A stretch of DNA of 64,000 bases from an uncultured Collinsella sp. (GCA_902479075.1 CABSNK010000012.1:11730-75729); one strand, 5' to 3'; positions 26,281 through 35,347 are shown, numbered from the stretch's first letter. The notes: a model not told the origin generated them from the letters alone. Numbers and translations: made by a program.

Positions 26281-28311
26281 GTGGCAAACGAAAACGATTA
26301 CGATGGCGGCGAGATTAAGATTCTCGAAGGTCTCGAAGCCGTTCGTAAGCGCCCTGGCATGTATATCGGCTCGACGAGCGCCAGCGGTCTGCATCACCTG
26401 GTGTGGGAGATCGTTGACAACTCTGTCGACGAGGCCATGGCCGGTTTCTGCACCGAGATCCAGGTGACGGTCCACGCCGACAACTCCATCACGGTCGTCG
26501 ATAACGGGCGCGGCATCCCCGTCGACGAGCACCCCATCAAAAAGATCCCGACGCTTGAGGTCGTCATGACGATCCTGCACGCCGGCGGTAAGTTCGATAA
26601 CTCGGCCTACAAGGTCTCGGGCGGCCTGCACGGCGTGGGCATCTCCGTCGTCAACGCCCTGTCCAAGCGCGTGGTCGTACGGGTCCGCCGCGACGGCGGC
26701 GTCTACGAGATGGAATTCTCGCGCGGCAAGACCGTCAAGAAGATGGAGGTCGTGGGCACATCGGAGACGACGGGCACCACCGTCACCTTCTGGCCCGACG
26801 ACGAGATCTTCGAGACCTGCATCTACGATTTCGATACGCTGCACAACCGTCTGCAGGAGACGGCATTCCTCAATAAGAACCTCAAGATCGTGTTGACCGA
26901 CGAGCGCGAGGCGACTCCCCACGTGGAGGAGTTCTGCTACGAGGGCGGCATCATCGACTTCGTCAAGTTCCTCAACGAGGGCAAGGATGTCCCCGAGGCC
27001 TTTAAGGAGCCCATCTACATTGAGGGCAAGTCTGATCCGGATGCGCCCGTGACCAAGATGGGCGAGGTCGAGGTGTCCCTGCAGTGGAATAGCGGCTATG
27101 GCGAGAACGTCATGTCGTTTGCCAACGACATCTACACCCCCGAGGGCGGCATGCACCTCGAGGGCTTCCGTACCGCGCTTACCCGCGTGATCAACGATTA
27201 CGCGCGCAAGCAGAATCTGCTTAAGGAAAAGGACGCCAACCTGACCGGCGACGATGTGCGCGAGGGCCTTTCGGCTGTCATCTCGGTCAAGCTGCCCGAC
27301 CCGCAGTTTGAGGGTCAGACCAAGGCCAAGCTCGGCAGCTCCTATATGCGCGCGCTGACGCTCAAGATCGTGACCGACGGCCTCGCCGATTACCTCGAGG
27401 AGCATCCAAAGCCCGCCCGCGAGCTCGTCAAGAAGGCCCAGCAAGCCTGCAAGGCCCGCAACGCCGCCCGCAAGGCGCGCGAGGCGACACGTCGCAAGAG
27501 CCTGCTCGAGACGGCGTCACTCCCCGGCAAGCTCGCCGACTGCTCGGTGCGCGACGCTGAGCTCACTGAGCTCTTCATCGTAGAGGGCGACTCGGCAGGC
27601 GGCTCGGCCAAGGACGGCCGCCGCCGAGACATCCAGGCGATTTTGCCCCTGCGCGGCAAGATTCTGAACGTCGAGCGCGTGGGCGACCACCGCGCGTTCT
27701 CGAGCGACACCATCCAGTCGCTCATCACCGCGATCGGCTGCGGCGTCACGACGAGCGCCGGTGACGGCGGCGACTTTGATATCACCAAGGCCCGCTACCA
27801 CAAGATCATCATCATGACCGATGCAGATGTCGACGGCGCGCATATCCGCATCCTGCTGCTGACGTTCTTCTACAAGTACATGCGCCCGCTGATTGACGCC
27901 GGCTACGTGTACGTCGCGTGCCCGCCCATCTTTGGCATCAAGGTGCGCAACAAGATCCACTACGTGTATCCCAACGGCCGCCAGCCCGAAGACGAGATCT
28001 TGCGCGACACCATCCAGAGCCTGGGCCTGAACCCCGACGACAACGACGAGGACGGCAAGGCCAAGGACGGCAAGATTACCAAGAAGCGCAAGGGTTACAC
28101 CGTTCAGCGCTACAAGGGCCTGGGCGAGATGGACCCCAAACAGCTTGCCTCGACGACGATGGACCCCAAGACCCGCATCCTGCAACGTGTGTCGATCGAG
28201 GACGCCGTGGTGGCGGACCGCGCCGTGCGCGAGCTCATGGGTTCCGAGGTCGGCTATCGCCGCGAGTACATCGAGAAGCACGCACATGATGCGCGCTTCT
28301 TAGACGCCTAA
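26281..28311 (+). CDS. gyrB: DNA gyrase subunit B
   Basis: 676 residues, a Gram-positive-type length. GHKL ATPase (EIVDNSVDEAMAG, DNGRGIPVDEH, GGLHGVGISVVNALS), transducer, and TOPRIM domain (VEGDSAGGSAKDGRRR; ITDADVDGAHI as IMTDADVDGAHIR). C-terminal KGLGEMDPKQL contacts GyrA. GTG start with AAGGAGGAC. It supplies negative supercoils with GyrA. Confidence 0.97.
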   Translation: MANENDYDGGEIKILEGLEAVRKRPGMYIGSTSASGLHHLVWEIVDNSVDEAMAGFCTEIQVTVHADNSITVVDNGRGIPVDEHPIKKIPTLEVVMTILHAGGKFDNSAYKVSGGLHGVGISVVNALSKRVVVRVRRDGGVYEMEFSRGKTVKKMEVVGTSETTGTTVTFWPDDEIFETCIYDFDTLHNRLQETAFLNKNLKIVLTDEREATPHVEEFCYEGGIIDFVKFLNEGKDVPEAFKEPIYIEGKSDPDAPVTKMGEVEVSLQWNSGYGENVMSFANDIYTPEGGMHLEGFRTALTRVINDYARKQNLLKEKDANLTGDDVREGLSAVISVKLPDPQFEGQTKAKLGSSYMRALTLKIVTDGLADYLEEHPKPARELVKKAQQACKARNAARKAREATRRKSLLETASLPGKLADCSVRDAELTELFIVEGDSAGGSAKDGRRRDIQAILPLRGKILNVERVGDHRAFSSDTIQSLITAIGCGVTTSAGDGGDFDITKARYHKIIIMTDADVDGAHIRILLLTFFYKYMRPLIDAGYVYVACPPIFGIKVRNKIHYVYPNGRQPEDEILRDTIQSLGLNPDDNDEDGKAKDGKITKKRKGYTVQRYKGLGEMDPKQLASTTMDPKTRILQRVSIEDAVVADRAVRELMGSEVGYRREYIEKHAHDARFLDA

Positions 28312-28318
28312 TCCCCGC

Positions 28319-28417
28319 GGCTTTCCCAGCCACCGCACCTTCGCCCTCAATCGTCGGTCGCGTACCCAAGTACGCTTCCCTCCTCTTTCGGGCGAATCTG
28401 CGGCACCTGGAAAAGCC
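28319..28417 (-). repeat. family I hairpin repeat, copy a
   Basis: An imperfect hairpin of about 30 bp between gyrB and gyrA, read on the minus strand. Its apical part (28347-28388) holds AAGAGGAGGGAAGCGTA, a small inner hairpin and GACCGACGATTGA, nearly the same as at 45437-45479. The stem holds opposed CAGATT and AAGGTG strands, as in the other copies but with the sides swapped. Flanks seen in the other copies are missing here. Confidence 0.75.
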
Positions 28418-28466
28418 GTCTCCGTGGTAGGGAACTAATGGACCACGCAAACCATGAGGAGGTAAC

Positions 28467-31208
28467 GTGGCAGACGATATCAACAATAACGAGGGTATGG
28501 ACGAGGCCGGCGACGCCGGCATGCCCGATGATTTGAAGCGCCTGCTCGCCCGCGCCGAGCAGGGCGAGGACGGCGATTCGGACGCCTATAACCCCGATGC
28601 CGATGATGATGAGGAAGAGGACGACGACGGTGAGCTCGAGGAGAGCTTTGGCGAAGTCGACCGTGGAGCTTCTGCCGGCGAGGATATAAACGGCGGCCAG
28701 CTCCAGATTTCGGAGTTCGGCCGTGAGATGAAACAGTCGTTCATCGAGTATTCGATGTCGGTCATCACGGCGCGCGCCCTGCCGGACGTGCGCGACGGCC
28801 TAAAGCCGGTCCACCGCCGCATTCTGTACGCGATGAACGAGAGCGGCATCTACCCCAACCGCCCACACAAGAAGTCGGCCTGGACGGTCGGCGAAGTTAT
28901 CGGTAAGTACCATCCGCACAATGACTCCGCGGTCTACGAGGCCATGGTTCGCCTGGCGCAGTGGTTCTCCATGCGCACACCGCTCATCGACGGCCACGGC
29001 AACTTCGGTAACATCGATGGCGATGGCGCCGCCGCCATGCGTTACACCGAGAGCCGCCTGGCAAAGCCCGCCATGGAGCTGCTACGTGACCTACAGAAGG
29101 ATACCGTCGACTGGCAGCCCAACTACGACGAGTCGCTCGCCGAGCCCGTGGCACTGCCCGCGCGCTTCCCCAACCTGCTGGTCAACGGCAGCCAGGGCAT
29201 CGCCGTCGGCATGGCCACCAACATCGCCCCGCACAACCTCACCGAGGCAATCGAGGCCACCTGCTACCTGATCGACAATCCCGACGCCACCGTCGACGAG
29301 CTCATGCAGATCATGCCCGGTCCGGACTTCCCCACCGGCGCCATCATCATGGGCGGCGCCGGCATCAAACAGAGTTACGAGACCGGACGCGGCTCCATCA
29401 CCGTGCGCGCCAAGGCTCATGTGGAGTCTACCAAGACCGGCCGCAACCGCCTGGTCTTTACCGAGATCCCCTACATGGTCAACAAGGGCACCCTGCAGGA
29501 GAAGATCGCCCAGCTCGTCAACGACAAGCGCATCGAGGGCATCTCGGACATGCGCGATGAGTCCAACCAGAAGGGCATCCGCCTGGTTATCGAGCTCAAG
29601 AAGGGTGTTATCCCGCAGGTCGTACTCAACAATCTGTACAAGTACACCTCGTTGCAGACGACCTTTGGCGCCAACAACCTGGCGCTCGTCAACGGCGTGC
29701 CCAAATGCCTGAGCCTGCGCGAGATGCTGCAGCACTATATCGACCACCAGGTCGACGTCGTCACCCGCCGCACTCGTTTTGACCTCAAGAAGGCCCAGGC
29801 GCGTGCGCATATCCTCGAGGGCTACCTGATGGCCCTCGACCATATCGACGAGGTTATCAGCATTATCCGCTCCTCGCAGACCGACTCCGAGGCCAGCAGC
29901 CGCCTGATCGAGCGCTTTGGCTTTACGCCCGAGCAGACCACGGCCATCCTCGAGATGAAGCTGCGCCGCCTGACCGGCTTGGAGCGCAACAAGATCCAGG
30001 AAGAGCTGGACGGCCTGCGTCGCGCCATCGCCTACTACGAGGACCTGCTGGCGCATGAGGAGAAGATCTTGGGCGTCATCAAGGAGGAGATGCGCGAGAT
30101 CTCCAAGAAGTTCGGCGACAAGCGCCGCACCGAGATCAGCCAGGTTGAGAAGGATCTGGATGTCGAGGACCTCATCGCCGACGAGGACATGGTCGTGACC
30201 ATCACCCACACCGGCTATGTGAAGCGTATCCCGGTGGCTGCCTACCGTGCCCAGAAGCGCGGTGGCAAGGGCGTGTCGGGCGTCAACCTCAAAGAGGATG
30301 ACGTTATCGACGAGATGTTTATTGCGTCCACGCACGAGTACGTGCTGTTCTTCTCGAGCAAGGGCAAGGTCTATCGCCTGAAGGTGCACGAACTGCCGGT
30401 GGGTACGCGACAGGCCCGCGGCACTGCGATCGTCAACCTGCTGCCCTTCGAGGACGGCGAGAAGATCGCGAGCGTCATCAGCTGCCGCGAGTTCCCCGCC
30501 GACGAGTACCTGATGTTTGCCACCAAGAGCGGCATGGTCAAGAAGACCGTGATGAGCGCGTATGACCGCAGCCGCCGCGATGGACTCATTGCCATCAACC
30601 TGCGCGACGACGACGCGCTGCTGAACGTGCGCCGCGTGCGCGAGGGCGACAAGATTATCCTGGCCACCACCGCGGGCAAGGCGATCATGTTCTCCGAGGA
30701 GCAGGTGCGCGCCACCGGCCGCGATACCAGCGGCGTTCGCGGTATCGGTCTGAAGGACGGCGTGAGCGTTCTGGGCATGGAAGTCACTAACGGCAACGGC
30801 GATCTATTCGTCATCACCGAGCGCGGCTACGGCAAGCGCACGCCGGTCGCGGACTACCCGGAGCAGAATCGCGGCGGCCAGGGCGTCTACACCATTCAAA
30901 TGACCGAACGTAAGGGTAACCTCGCGGCCATGAAGACGGTGGGCCCGCAGCACGAGCTGTTCATCGTGACGGAGGGCGCGACGGTCATTCGCGTCAAGAC
31001 CGACGAGATCAGCCAGACCGGCCGCGCCACCCAGGGCGTCAAGATGATGACCGTCGACGACAACGACCGCATCTGCGCCGTGGCCCGCATGACGGCCGCC
31101 AAAGAGAGGCCCGAAGGCGAAGCCACAGAAAACGGCTCTGCTTCCGAAGAAACCCCTGTCGATCTAGGCGACGGCAACGACATGCCAGAAGATCTCCTAG
31201 ACGAGTAA
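28467..31208 (+). CDS. gyrA: DNA gyrase subunit A
   Basis: 913 residues. The catalytic tyrosine is Tyr193 (AAAMRYTESRL). An extra acidic N-terminus of about 70 residues (DADDDEEEDDD near 44-54) precedes the conserved start GREMKQSFIEYSMSVI. At the quinolone-determining positions it has Ser154 and Glu158 (E. coli 83 and 87), a wild-type-like state. The C-terminal beta-pinwheel includes a QKRGGKG GyrA-box (QKRGGKGVSG). The acidic tail is longer than usual. GTG start with GAGGAGG. Confidence 0.97.
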   Translation: MADDINNNEGMDEAGDAGMPDDLKRLLARAEQGEDGDSDAYNPDADDDEEEDDDGELEESFGEVDRGASAGEDINGGQLQISEFGREMKQSFIEYSMSVITARALPDVRDGLKPVHRRILYAMNESGIYPNRPHKKSAWTVGEVIGKYHPHNDSAVYEAMVRLAQWFSMRTPLIDGHGNFGNIDGDGAAAMRYTESRLAKPAMELLRDLQKDTVDWQPNYDESLAEPVALPARFPNLLVNGSQGIAVGMATNIAPHNLTEAIEATCYLIDNPDATVDELMQIMPGPDFPTGAIIMGGAGIKQSYETGRGSITVRAKAHVESTKTGRNRLVFTEIPYMVNKGTLQEKIAQLVNDKRIEGISDMRDESNQKGIRLVIELKKGVIPQVVLNNLYKYTSLQTTFGANNLALVNGVPKCLSLREMLQHYIDHQVDVVTRRTRFDLKKAQARAHILEGYLMALDHIDEVISIIRSSQTDSEASSRLIERFGFTPEQTTAILEMKLRRLTGLERNKIQEELDGLRRAIAYYEDLLAHEEKILGVIKEEMREISKKFGDKRRTEISQVEKDLDVEDLIADEDMVVTITHTGYVKRIPVAAYRAQKRGGKGVSGVNLKEDDVIDEMFIASTHEYVLFFSSKGKVYRLKVHELPVGTRQARGTAIVNLLPFEDGEKIASVISCREFPADEYLMFATKSGMVKKTVMSAYDRSRRDGLIAINLRDDDALLNVRRVREGDKIILATTAGKAIMFSEEQVRATGRDTSGVRGIGLKDGVSVLGMEVTNGNGDLFVITERGYGKRTPVADYPEQNRGGQGVYTIQMTERKGNLAAMKTVGPQHELFIVTEGATVIRVKTDEISQTGRATQGVKMMTVDDNDRICAVARMTAAKERPEGEATENGSASEETPVDLGDGNDMPEDLLDE

Positions 31209-31248
31209 GAGGCCCTAGCTGGTAGAAAATATCAGACACCATATATCG

Positions 31249-31282
31249 GCGGTCGGCGCACTGCGCGCCGACCGCTTTTTTG
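31249..31282 (+). terminator. gyrA terminator
   Basis: 11-bp GC-rich stem GCGGTCGGCGC / GCGCCGACCGC with a six-T tail, 40 bp after gyrA. Confidence 0.85.
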
Positions 31283-31457
31283 AAAACCTTGGGACCCTAT
31301 GGTCGCTGGGCTGGCGAGATGGTTTTGGTTTGTCGCGAGTTCCGCACGCAAAGAAGGCCACTTAATGTGGCCTTCGTCTTGCGCAGGACTGTCCGAGCAG
31401 CAAACCAAAACCATCTCGCCAGCCCAGCGACCACCCCTCCCAAAGATTTTCAAAAAA
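31276..31457. repeat. long nested inverted repeat
   Basis: A perfect 32-bp core (31301-31332 with 31401-31432) extends outward through imperfect arms (31276-31293 with 31438-31457). Inside is a further hairpin with the 9-bp tip GAAGGCCAC/GTGGCCTTC. Altogether a cruciform or RNA hairpin of about 180 nt. It lies between the gyrA terminator and the tRNA promoter. No transposase is near. Confidence 0.9.
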
Positions 31458-31461
31458 GTTG

Positions 31462-31491
31462 TTGACGCGCGCGTAACGACTCGTCTAATAT
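31462..31491 (+). promoter_or_regulatory. promoter of the Ile-Ala-Ile tRNA cluster
   Basis: TTGACG, 18-nt spacer, TAATAT, ending 14 nt before the first tRNA: a near-consensus sigma-70-type promoter. Confidence 0.8.
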
Positions 31492-31505
31492 ATCCCTTGC
31501 GCGAT

Positions 31506-31582
31506 GGACCTGTAGCTCAGTTGGTTAGAGCGTCCGGCTGATAACCGGGAGGTCACAAGTTCGAATCTTGTCAGGTCCACCA
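31506..31582 (+). tRNA. tRNA-Ile (anticodon GAT), copy 1
   Basis: 77 nt with encoded CCA. Acceptor GGACCTG/CAGGTCC, anticodon loop CTGATAA giving GAT, T-arm ACAAGTTCGAATCTTGT. Identical over its length to the copy 224 bp downstream. Confidence 0.97.
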
Positions 31583-31593
31583 CTTTCTTTCGC

Positions 31594-31638
31594 AATAAAC
31601 ACCCCAGCGAGAGCCGAGTCGCCGCTGGGGTGTTTATT
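31594..31638 (+). terminator. strong hairpin between tRNA-Ile and tRNA-Ala
   Basis: 16-bp stem AATAAACACCCCAGCG / CGCTGGGGTGTTTATT. The 3' arm ends in a T-rich stretch. It may partly terminate transcription or be a processing signal, since two more tRNAs follow without an evident new promoter. Confidence 0.55.
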
Positions 31639-31649
31639 ACTGTCTCCGT

Positions 31650-31725
31650 GGGGGTTTAGCTCAGCTGGGAGAGCGCGGGCTTTGCAAGCCTGAGGTCAGG
31701 GGTTCGATCCCCCTAACCTCCACCA
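31650..31725 (+). tRNA. tRNA-Ala (anticodon TGC)
   Basis: 76 nt with encoded CCA. Acceptor GGGGGTT/AACCTCC, anticodon stem CGGGC/GCCTG with loop TTTGCAA giving TGC, T-arm AGGGGTTCGATCCCCCT. Confidence 0.97.
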
Positions 31726-31729
31726 TGAT

Positions 31730-31806
31730 GGACCTGTAGCTCAGTTGGTTAGAGCGTCCGGCTGATAACCGGGAGGTCACAAGTTCGAATCTTGTCAGGT
31801 CCACCA
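31730..31806 (+). tRNA. tRNA-Ile (anticodon GAT), copy 2
   Basis: Identical to the first tRNA-Ile and 4 nt after tRNA-Ala. The Ile-Ala pair is usually inside rRNA operons; no rRNA is present here. Confidence 0.97.
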
Positions 31807-31820
31807 TCAAAACCGTGAAG

Positions 31821-31852
31821 AGCCTCGGGGCAATTGCCTCGAGGCTTTTTTC
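31821..31852 (+). terminator. terminator of the tRNA cluster
   Basis: GCCTCG stem with CGAGGC and a TTTTTT tail, 15 bp after the last tRNA. Confidence 0.75.
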
Positions 31853-31863
31853 TTACCTACTGC

Positions 31864-31900
31864 AAGTAGTCAAAAAGGTCCCGTCCCAAATTAACTACTT
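31864..31900 (+). repeat. family III hairpin repeat, copy a
   Basis: AAGTAGT/ACTACTT stem around a loop with AAAAAGGTCCCGTCCCAAAT. The same loop, with another stem, lies at 55487-55523. Confidence 0.7.
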
Positions 31901-31991
31901 TGATTTTGTGTGCTGTGCGGAAGTTTGGGTAGTATAGCTATTCAATGCGGCGGGCCGCCGCGTGTTAACCGCTACGTACCGGAGGTGTTCC

Positions 31992-32492
31992 ATGGTTCGT
32001 GTCGACATAGAGACTATCGTCATGGCCGCCGGTCCCGTGCCATCGCTTATCGTGCTTCGCGAGCGCTGCAGCAAGTCGGATTCCCCCGCGCCGCTGCGCT
32101 CCCTCTCCATCCAGACCGGCTCGTTTGAGGCTGCGGCAATCAGCCGCGGCATCGACAGCGGTCGCGCCGATCGCCCGATCACGCACGACCTGCTGCTCGA
32201 CACCGTCGACGCCCTGGGCGCCAAGCTCGAGCGCGTCGAAATCGTCCGCGCCGAGCCGCCCGTGTTTTACGCGACGGTTGTCGTGTTGGCCGATGGCAAC
32301 GAGCATCGGATCGATGCGCGTCCGAGCGATGCTATCGCCCTCGCCGTGCGCAGTAATGCCCCCATGTTCGTTGAAGACGACATCATGAATCGATTGGGCA
32401 CCGTCTCACCGCACGCCGAGGAAGTCGACGACGAGCAAGAGTTCGAAGAGTTCGATGAGTTCGTTCACACGCTCTCGCCCGATGATTTTTAA
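31992..32492 (+). CDS. bifunctional nuclease (BFN/DUF151) family protein
   Basis: 166 residues from the ATG at 31992, which follows GGAGGTG. The DUF151 core is clear: SIQTGSFEAAAISRG, RPITHDLLLDTVDALG, and HRIDARPSDAIALAVR with the conserved RPSDAIALA. Family members have been reported with DNase/RNase activity. The C-terminus is very acidic (EEVDDEQEFEEFDEF). The next gene starts directly after its stop codon. Confidence 0.85.
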   Translation: MVRVDIETIVMAAGPVPSLIVLRERCSKSDSPAPLRSLSIQTGSFEAAAISRGIDSGRADRPITHDLLLDTVDALGAKLERVEIVRAEPPVFYATVVVLADGNEHRIDARPSDAIALAVRSNAPMFVEDDIMNRLGTVSPHAEEVDDEQEFEEFDEFVHTLSPDDF

Positions 32493-32882
32493 ATGCTCGA
32501 CAAACATGCGACGGAGTGCGTGCTCGTGAGCGCCGGAGTTTCTGCCGAGACGGCTGCGATCGCCCGCGAGGCCCAGATGCGCTCGGAGGCTTCTGAGGCG
32601 GCACGCATCGCCTATGTGACGCAGGCCCGCACGCTTCGCGAACGCCGCGGCTCGTTTATCAAGATGGCCGTCATCTCCGCCCTTGTCGCGGCAATCTGTT
32701 CGCGCCTTCGTGGTACAGTTGGTGCGCTTGGGTTTTCGATCTCTACGGGGCTGGTGATCTGGGGCGTGGTCGATGCAGTCATGCTGACCAGCCAGATCAA
32801 GGTGCTCGACAAGCGCGCGTCGGACATGATGCGAGCCCGCGATGCCGCCGCTAAGATCGCCGCCGAGGCGCAAGAACTGTAA
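32493..32882 (+). CDS. small membrane protein, unknown
   Basis: 129 residues. The start codon directly follows the stop of the DUF151 gene, so the two are coupled. An Ala-rich helical N-terminal part, two hydrophobic segments (about 57-72 and 80-100), and a charged Ala/Lys/Arg helix at the end. I recognise no family; it may be a membrane partner of the upstream protein. Confidence 0.65.
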   Translation: MLDKHATECVLVSAGVSAETAAIAREAQMRSEASEAARIAYVTQARTLRERRGSFIKMAVISALVAAICSRLRGTVGALGFSISTGLVIWGVVDAVMLTSQIKVLDKRASDMMRARDAAAKIAAEAQEL

Positions 32883-32912
32883 CGACGCCAGACTCGATGG
32901 GAAGGTCTAAAG

Positions 32913-33362
32913 ATGGCACAGGATATGCAGGACGCCGGTAACGTCTCCGCCGAGCTCGACGCCATGGTGTGCGATCTGATCGGCGCGTTCTTGGATGACC
33001 TTGCCGCCGGTGAAAACCCCGGCGTGGTCGTGGCAATTGAGGACGCCGCTTCCAACCGTTATCTGGCGGCGCTCGATGAGGATGGCGAAGAGGCGTGCCT
33101 CGAGGCGGCCACCAACTTTATCTCCGAGCACAAGATGGGTCTTAAGGACGAGGGCCTGGGCCGTATCGCCCGCTATGCCATCGGCTATACCGGCTGCGTC
33201 GAGATTGACGGCGGCTACCATGACGCTCTGCTCGTGAGTTTTTTTGAGACGACGCTCGAGAGCGGTTTTTCGGCATATGTGCTGTATGAGGGCATGGGCG
33301 CCGGCGATGGTTTTATGTGGAGCGACCCTGAACCTGCAGGTGAGGAAACCCCTCTCATCTAA
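32913..33362 (+). CDS. hypothetical cytoplasmic protein
   Basis: 149 residues, acidic, no signal or membrane segment. Secondary structure looks mixed alpha/beta; the C-terminus (SAYVLYEGMGAGDGFMWSDPE) looks strand-rich. I recognise no family. It follows the small membrane gene by 30 bp with a GGAAGG ribosome binding site, so probably in the same operon; typA follows after 117 bp. Confidence 0.6.
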   Translation: MAQDMQDAGNVSAELDAMVCDLIGAFLDDLAAGENPGVVVAIEDAASNRYLAALDEDGEEACLEAATNFISEHKMGLKDEGLGRIARYAIGYTGCVEIDGGYHDALLVSFFETTLESGFSAYVLYEGMGAGDGFMWSDPEPAGEETPLI

Positions 33363-33479
33363 AATCGCTAAAATAAACGAGTTTTCGGTAAAAGGCTCAA
33401 TATTCCCGCCGAGCGTTGTATCGCTGGGCGGGTCGCATACGCGTGCCGTTTGTATATGGATAGAAGATAGGGGAACTAC

Positions 33480-35318
33480 ATGCGCGTAGACAATCTGAGG
33501 AACATCGCCATCATCGCTCACGTCGACCACGGCAAGACAACGATGGTCGACAAGCTCCTGCGTGCCACGGACGCCTTCCGTGCCAACCAGCAGGTCGAGG
33601 ACCGCGTCCTGGATTCCAACGACCAGGAGCGCGAGCGCGGCATTACGATTCTCGCCAAGAACATCTCTATCGAGTACAAGGACGTTAAGATCAACGTCAT
33701 CGATACCCCGGGCCACGCCGACTTTGGCGGCGAGGTCGAGCGCGTGCTGCGTATGGCCGACGGCGCCCTGCTGCTGGTCGACGCTTTTGAGGGCCCCATG
33801 CCCCAGACCCGCTTCGTGCTGCGTCACGCTATCGACACCGGCCTTAAGATCATGATCGTCATCAACAAGATCGACCGTCCGGGTGCCAACCCCGAGAAGG
33901 CCTACAACGACTGCCTGGACCTCATGGCCGACCTGGGCGCCACCGACGACCAGCTTGAGTTCGCCATGGAACACGCGGTCTACGCCAGCGCCATGAATGG
34001 CTTTGCCCGCCTTGACCCCAACGACGGCAACATGGACATGTATCCGCTGCTCGATATGATCATCGACGACATGCCCGCGCCCGAGGTTGACGAGAACGCC
34101 CCGCTGGCCATGCAGTGCGTGACCATCGACCACTCCAACTTCGTTGGCCGTATCGGCATCGGTCGCGTGTACTCCGGCACTATCCACCAGGGCGACCAGA
34201 TTCTGGTTGTCAAGAACGACGGCTCCAGCGCCACCGCTACCGTCAAACAGCTCTTTACCTTCGACTACCTGGGCCGCACCGAGTGCCAGGAAGTCGGCGC
34301 AGGCGACATTGCCGCCGTCGTGGGCATTGACCGCACCGATATCGGTGATGTCTACACCGATCCCGAGAACCCCGTCGAGCTCGAGCCCATCGAGATCGAC
34401 CCGCCGACCATGTCCATCGTCTTTGAGGCTTCGACCTCCCCGCTCGTCGGTCGCGACGGCGACATCGTAGGCGCCCGTCAGCTCAAGGAGCGCCTGTTCA
34501 ACGAGGCCGAGAACAACGTGACCATGAAGATCGAGGAGCTCGAGGACAAGAGCGGCGTCGAGGTCTCGGGCCGCGGCATTCTGCACCTGTCCGTTCTGAT
34601 GGAGTCCATGCGCCGCGAGGGCTTTGAGTTCCAGGTCGGCCGTCCCCGCGTTCTGTTTAAGAAGGACGAGAACGGTAACAAGATGGAGCCCGTCGAGCAG
34701 GCCGTCGTCGAGTGCCCGGACGAGTACTCGGGTAAGGTCGTTGAGGTCTTCGGCACCTCCGGCGGCATCATGACGAGCATGGATACCTCGGGCATCGTGA
34801 CGCACCTCGAGTTCAAGATCCCGACCCGCGGCATCATGGGTCTTAAGAACCGCATCATGAACGTTACCCACGGCGAGGGCGTGTTCTACCACACCTTCCT
34901 GGAGTATGGTCCTTACGCCGGCGAGATCGGTAACCGTCAGAACGGCGCCATGATCTCCATGACCACCGAGAAGGCCGTTGCCTATGCTCTGGGTACGCTG
35001 CAGGAGCGCGGCCAGCTGTTTGTTGAGCCGGGCACCGAGTGCTATGAGGGCATGATCGTGGGCGAGCGCAGCAAGGCCGGCGACATGGTCGTCAACATCG
35101 CCCGTACCAAGAACCTGGGCAACCAGCGTTCCTCGACCTCCGATATCTCCGTCCAGCTGGTGCCGCCCCGCACTTTCTCGCTGGAGGAAGCGCTGGAGTA
35201 CATCGCCGACGACGAGCTGGTCGAGATCACTCCCAAGAACATTCGCCTGCGCAAGCGTCTGCTCAACGCCACCGACCGCAAGAAGGCTGCCGTTCGCGCC
35301 GGCCAGGTCAACAAATAA
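33480..35318 (+). CDS. typA: ribosome-associated GTPase TypA/BipA
   Basis: 612 residues, full length. GTPase motifs AHVDHGKTT (G1), RGIT (G2), DTPGHAD (G3), NKID (G4). EF-G-like domains follow, and the C-terminal BipA domain (RGIMGLKNRIMNVTHG) is present. It acts on 50S assembly and stress adaptation. A terminator follows. Confidence 0.96.
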   Translation: MRVDNLRNIAIIAHVDHGKTTMVDKLLRATDAFRANQQVEDRVLDSNDQERERGITILAKNISIEYKDVKINVIDTPGHADFGGEVERVLRMADGALLLVDAFEGPMPQTRFVLRHAIDTGLKIMIVINKIDRPGANPEKAYNDCLDLMADLGATDDQLEFAMEHAVYASAMNGFARLDPNDGNMDMYPLLDMIIDDMPAPEVDENAPLAMQCVTIDHSNFVGRIGIGRVYSGTIHQGDQILVVKNDGSSATATVKQLFTFDYLGRTECQEVGAGDIAAVVGIDRTDIGDVYTDPENPVELEPIEIDPPTMSIVFEASTSPLVGRDGDIVGARQLKERLFNEAENNVTMKIEELEDKSGVEVSGRGILHLSVLMESMRREGFEFQVGRPRVLFKKDENGNKMEPVEQAVVECPDEYSGKVVEVFGTSGGIMTSMDTSGIVTHLEFKIPTRGIMGLKNRIMNVTHGEGVFYHTFLEYGPYAGEIGNRQNGAMISMTTEKAVAYALGTLQERGQLFVEPGTECYEGMIVGERSKAGDMVVNIARTKNLGNQRSSTSDISVQLVPPRTFSLEEALEYIADDELVEITPKNIRLRKRLLNATDRKKAAVRAGQVNK

Positions 35319-35347
35319 GCGCTGGGCTTTATAGCGACTAACAAGAA

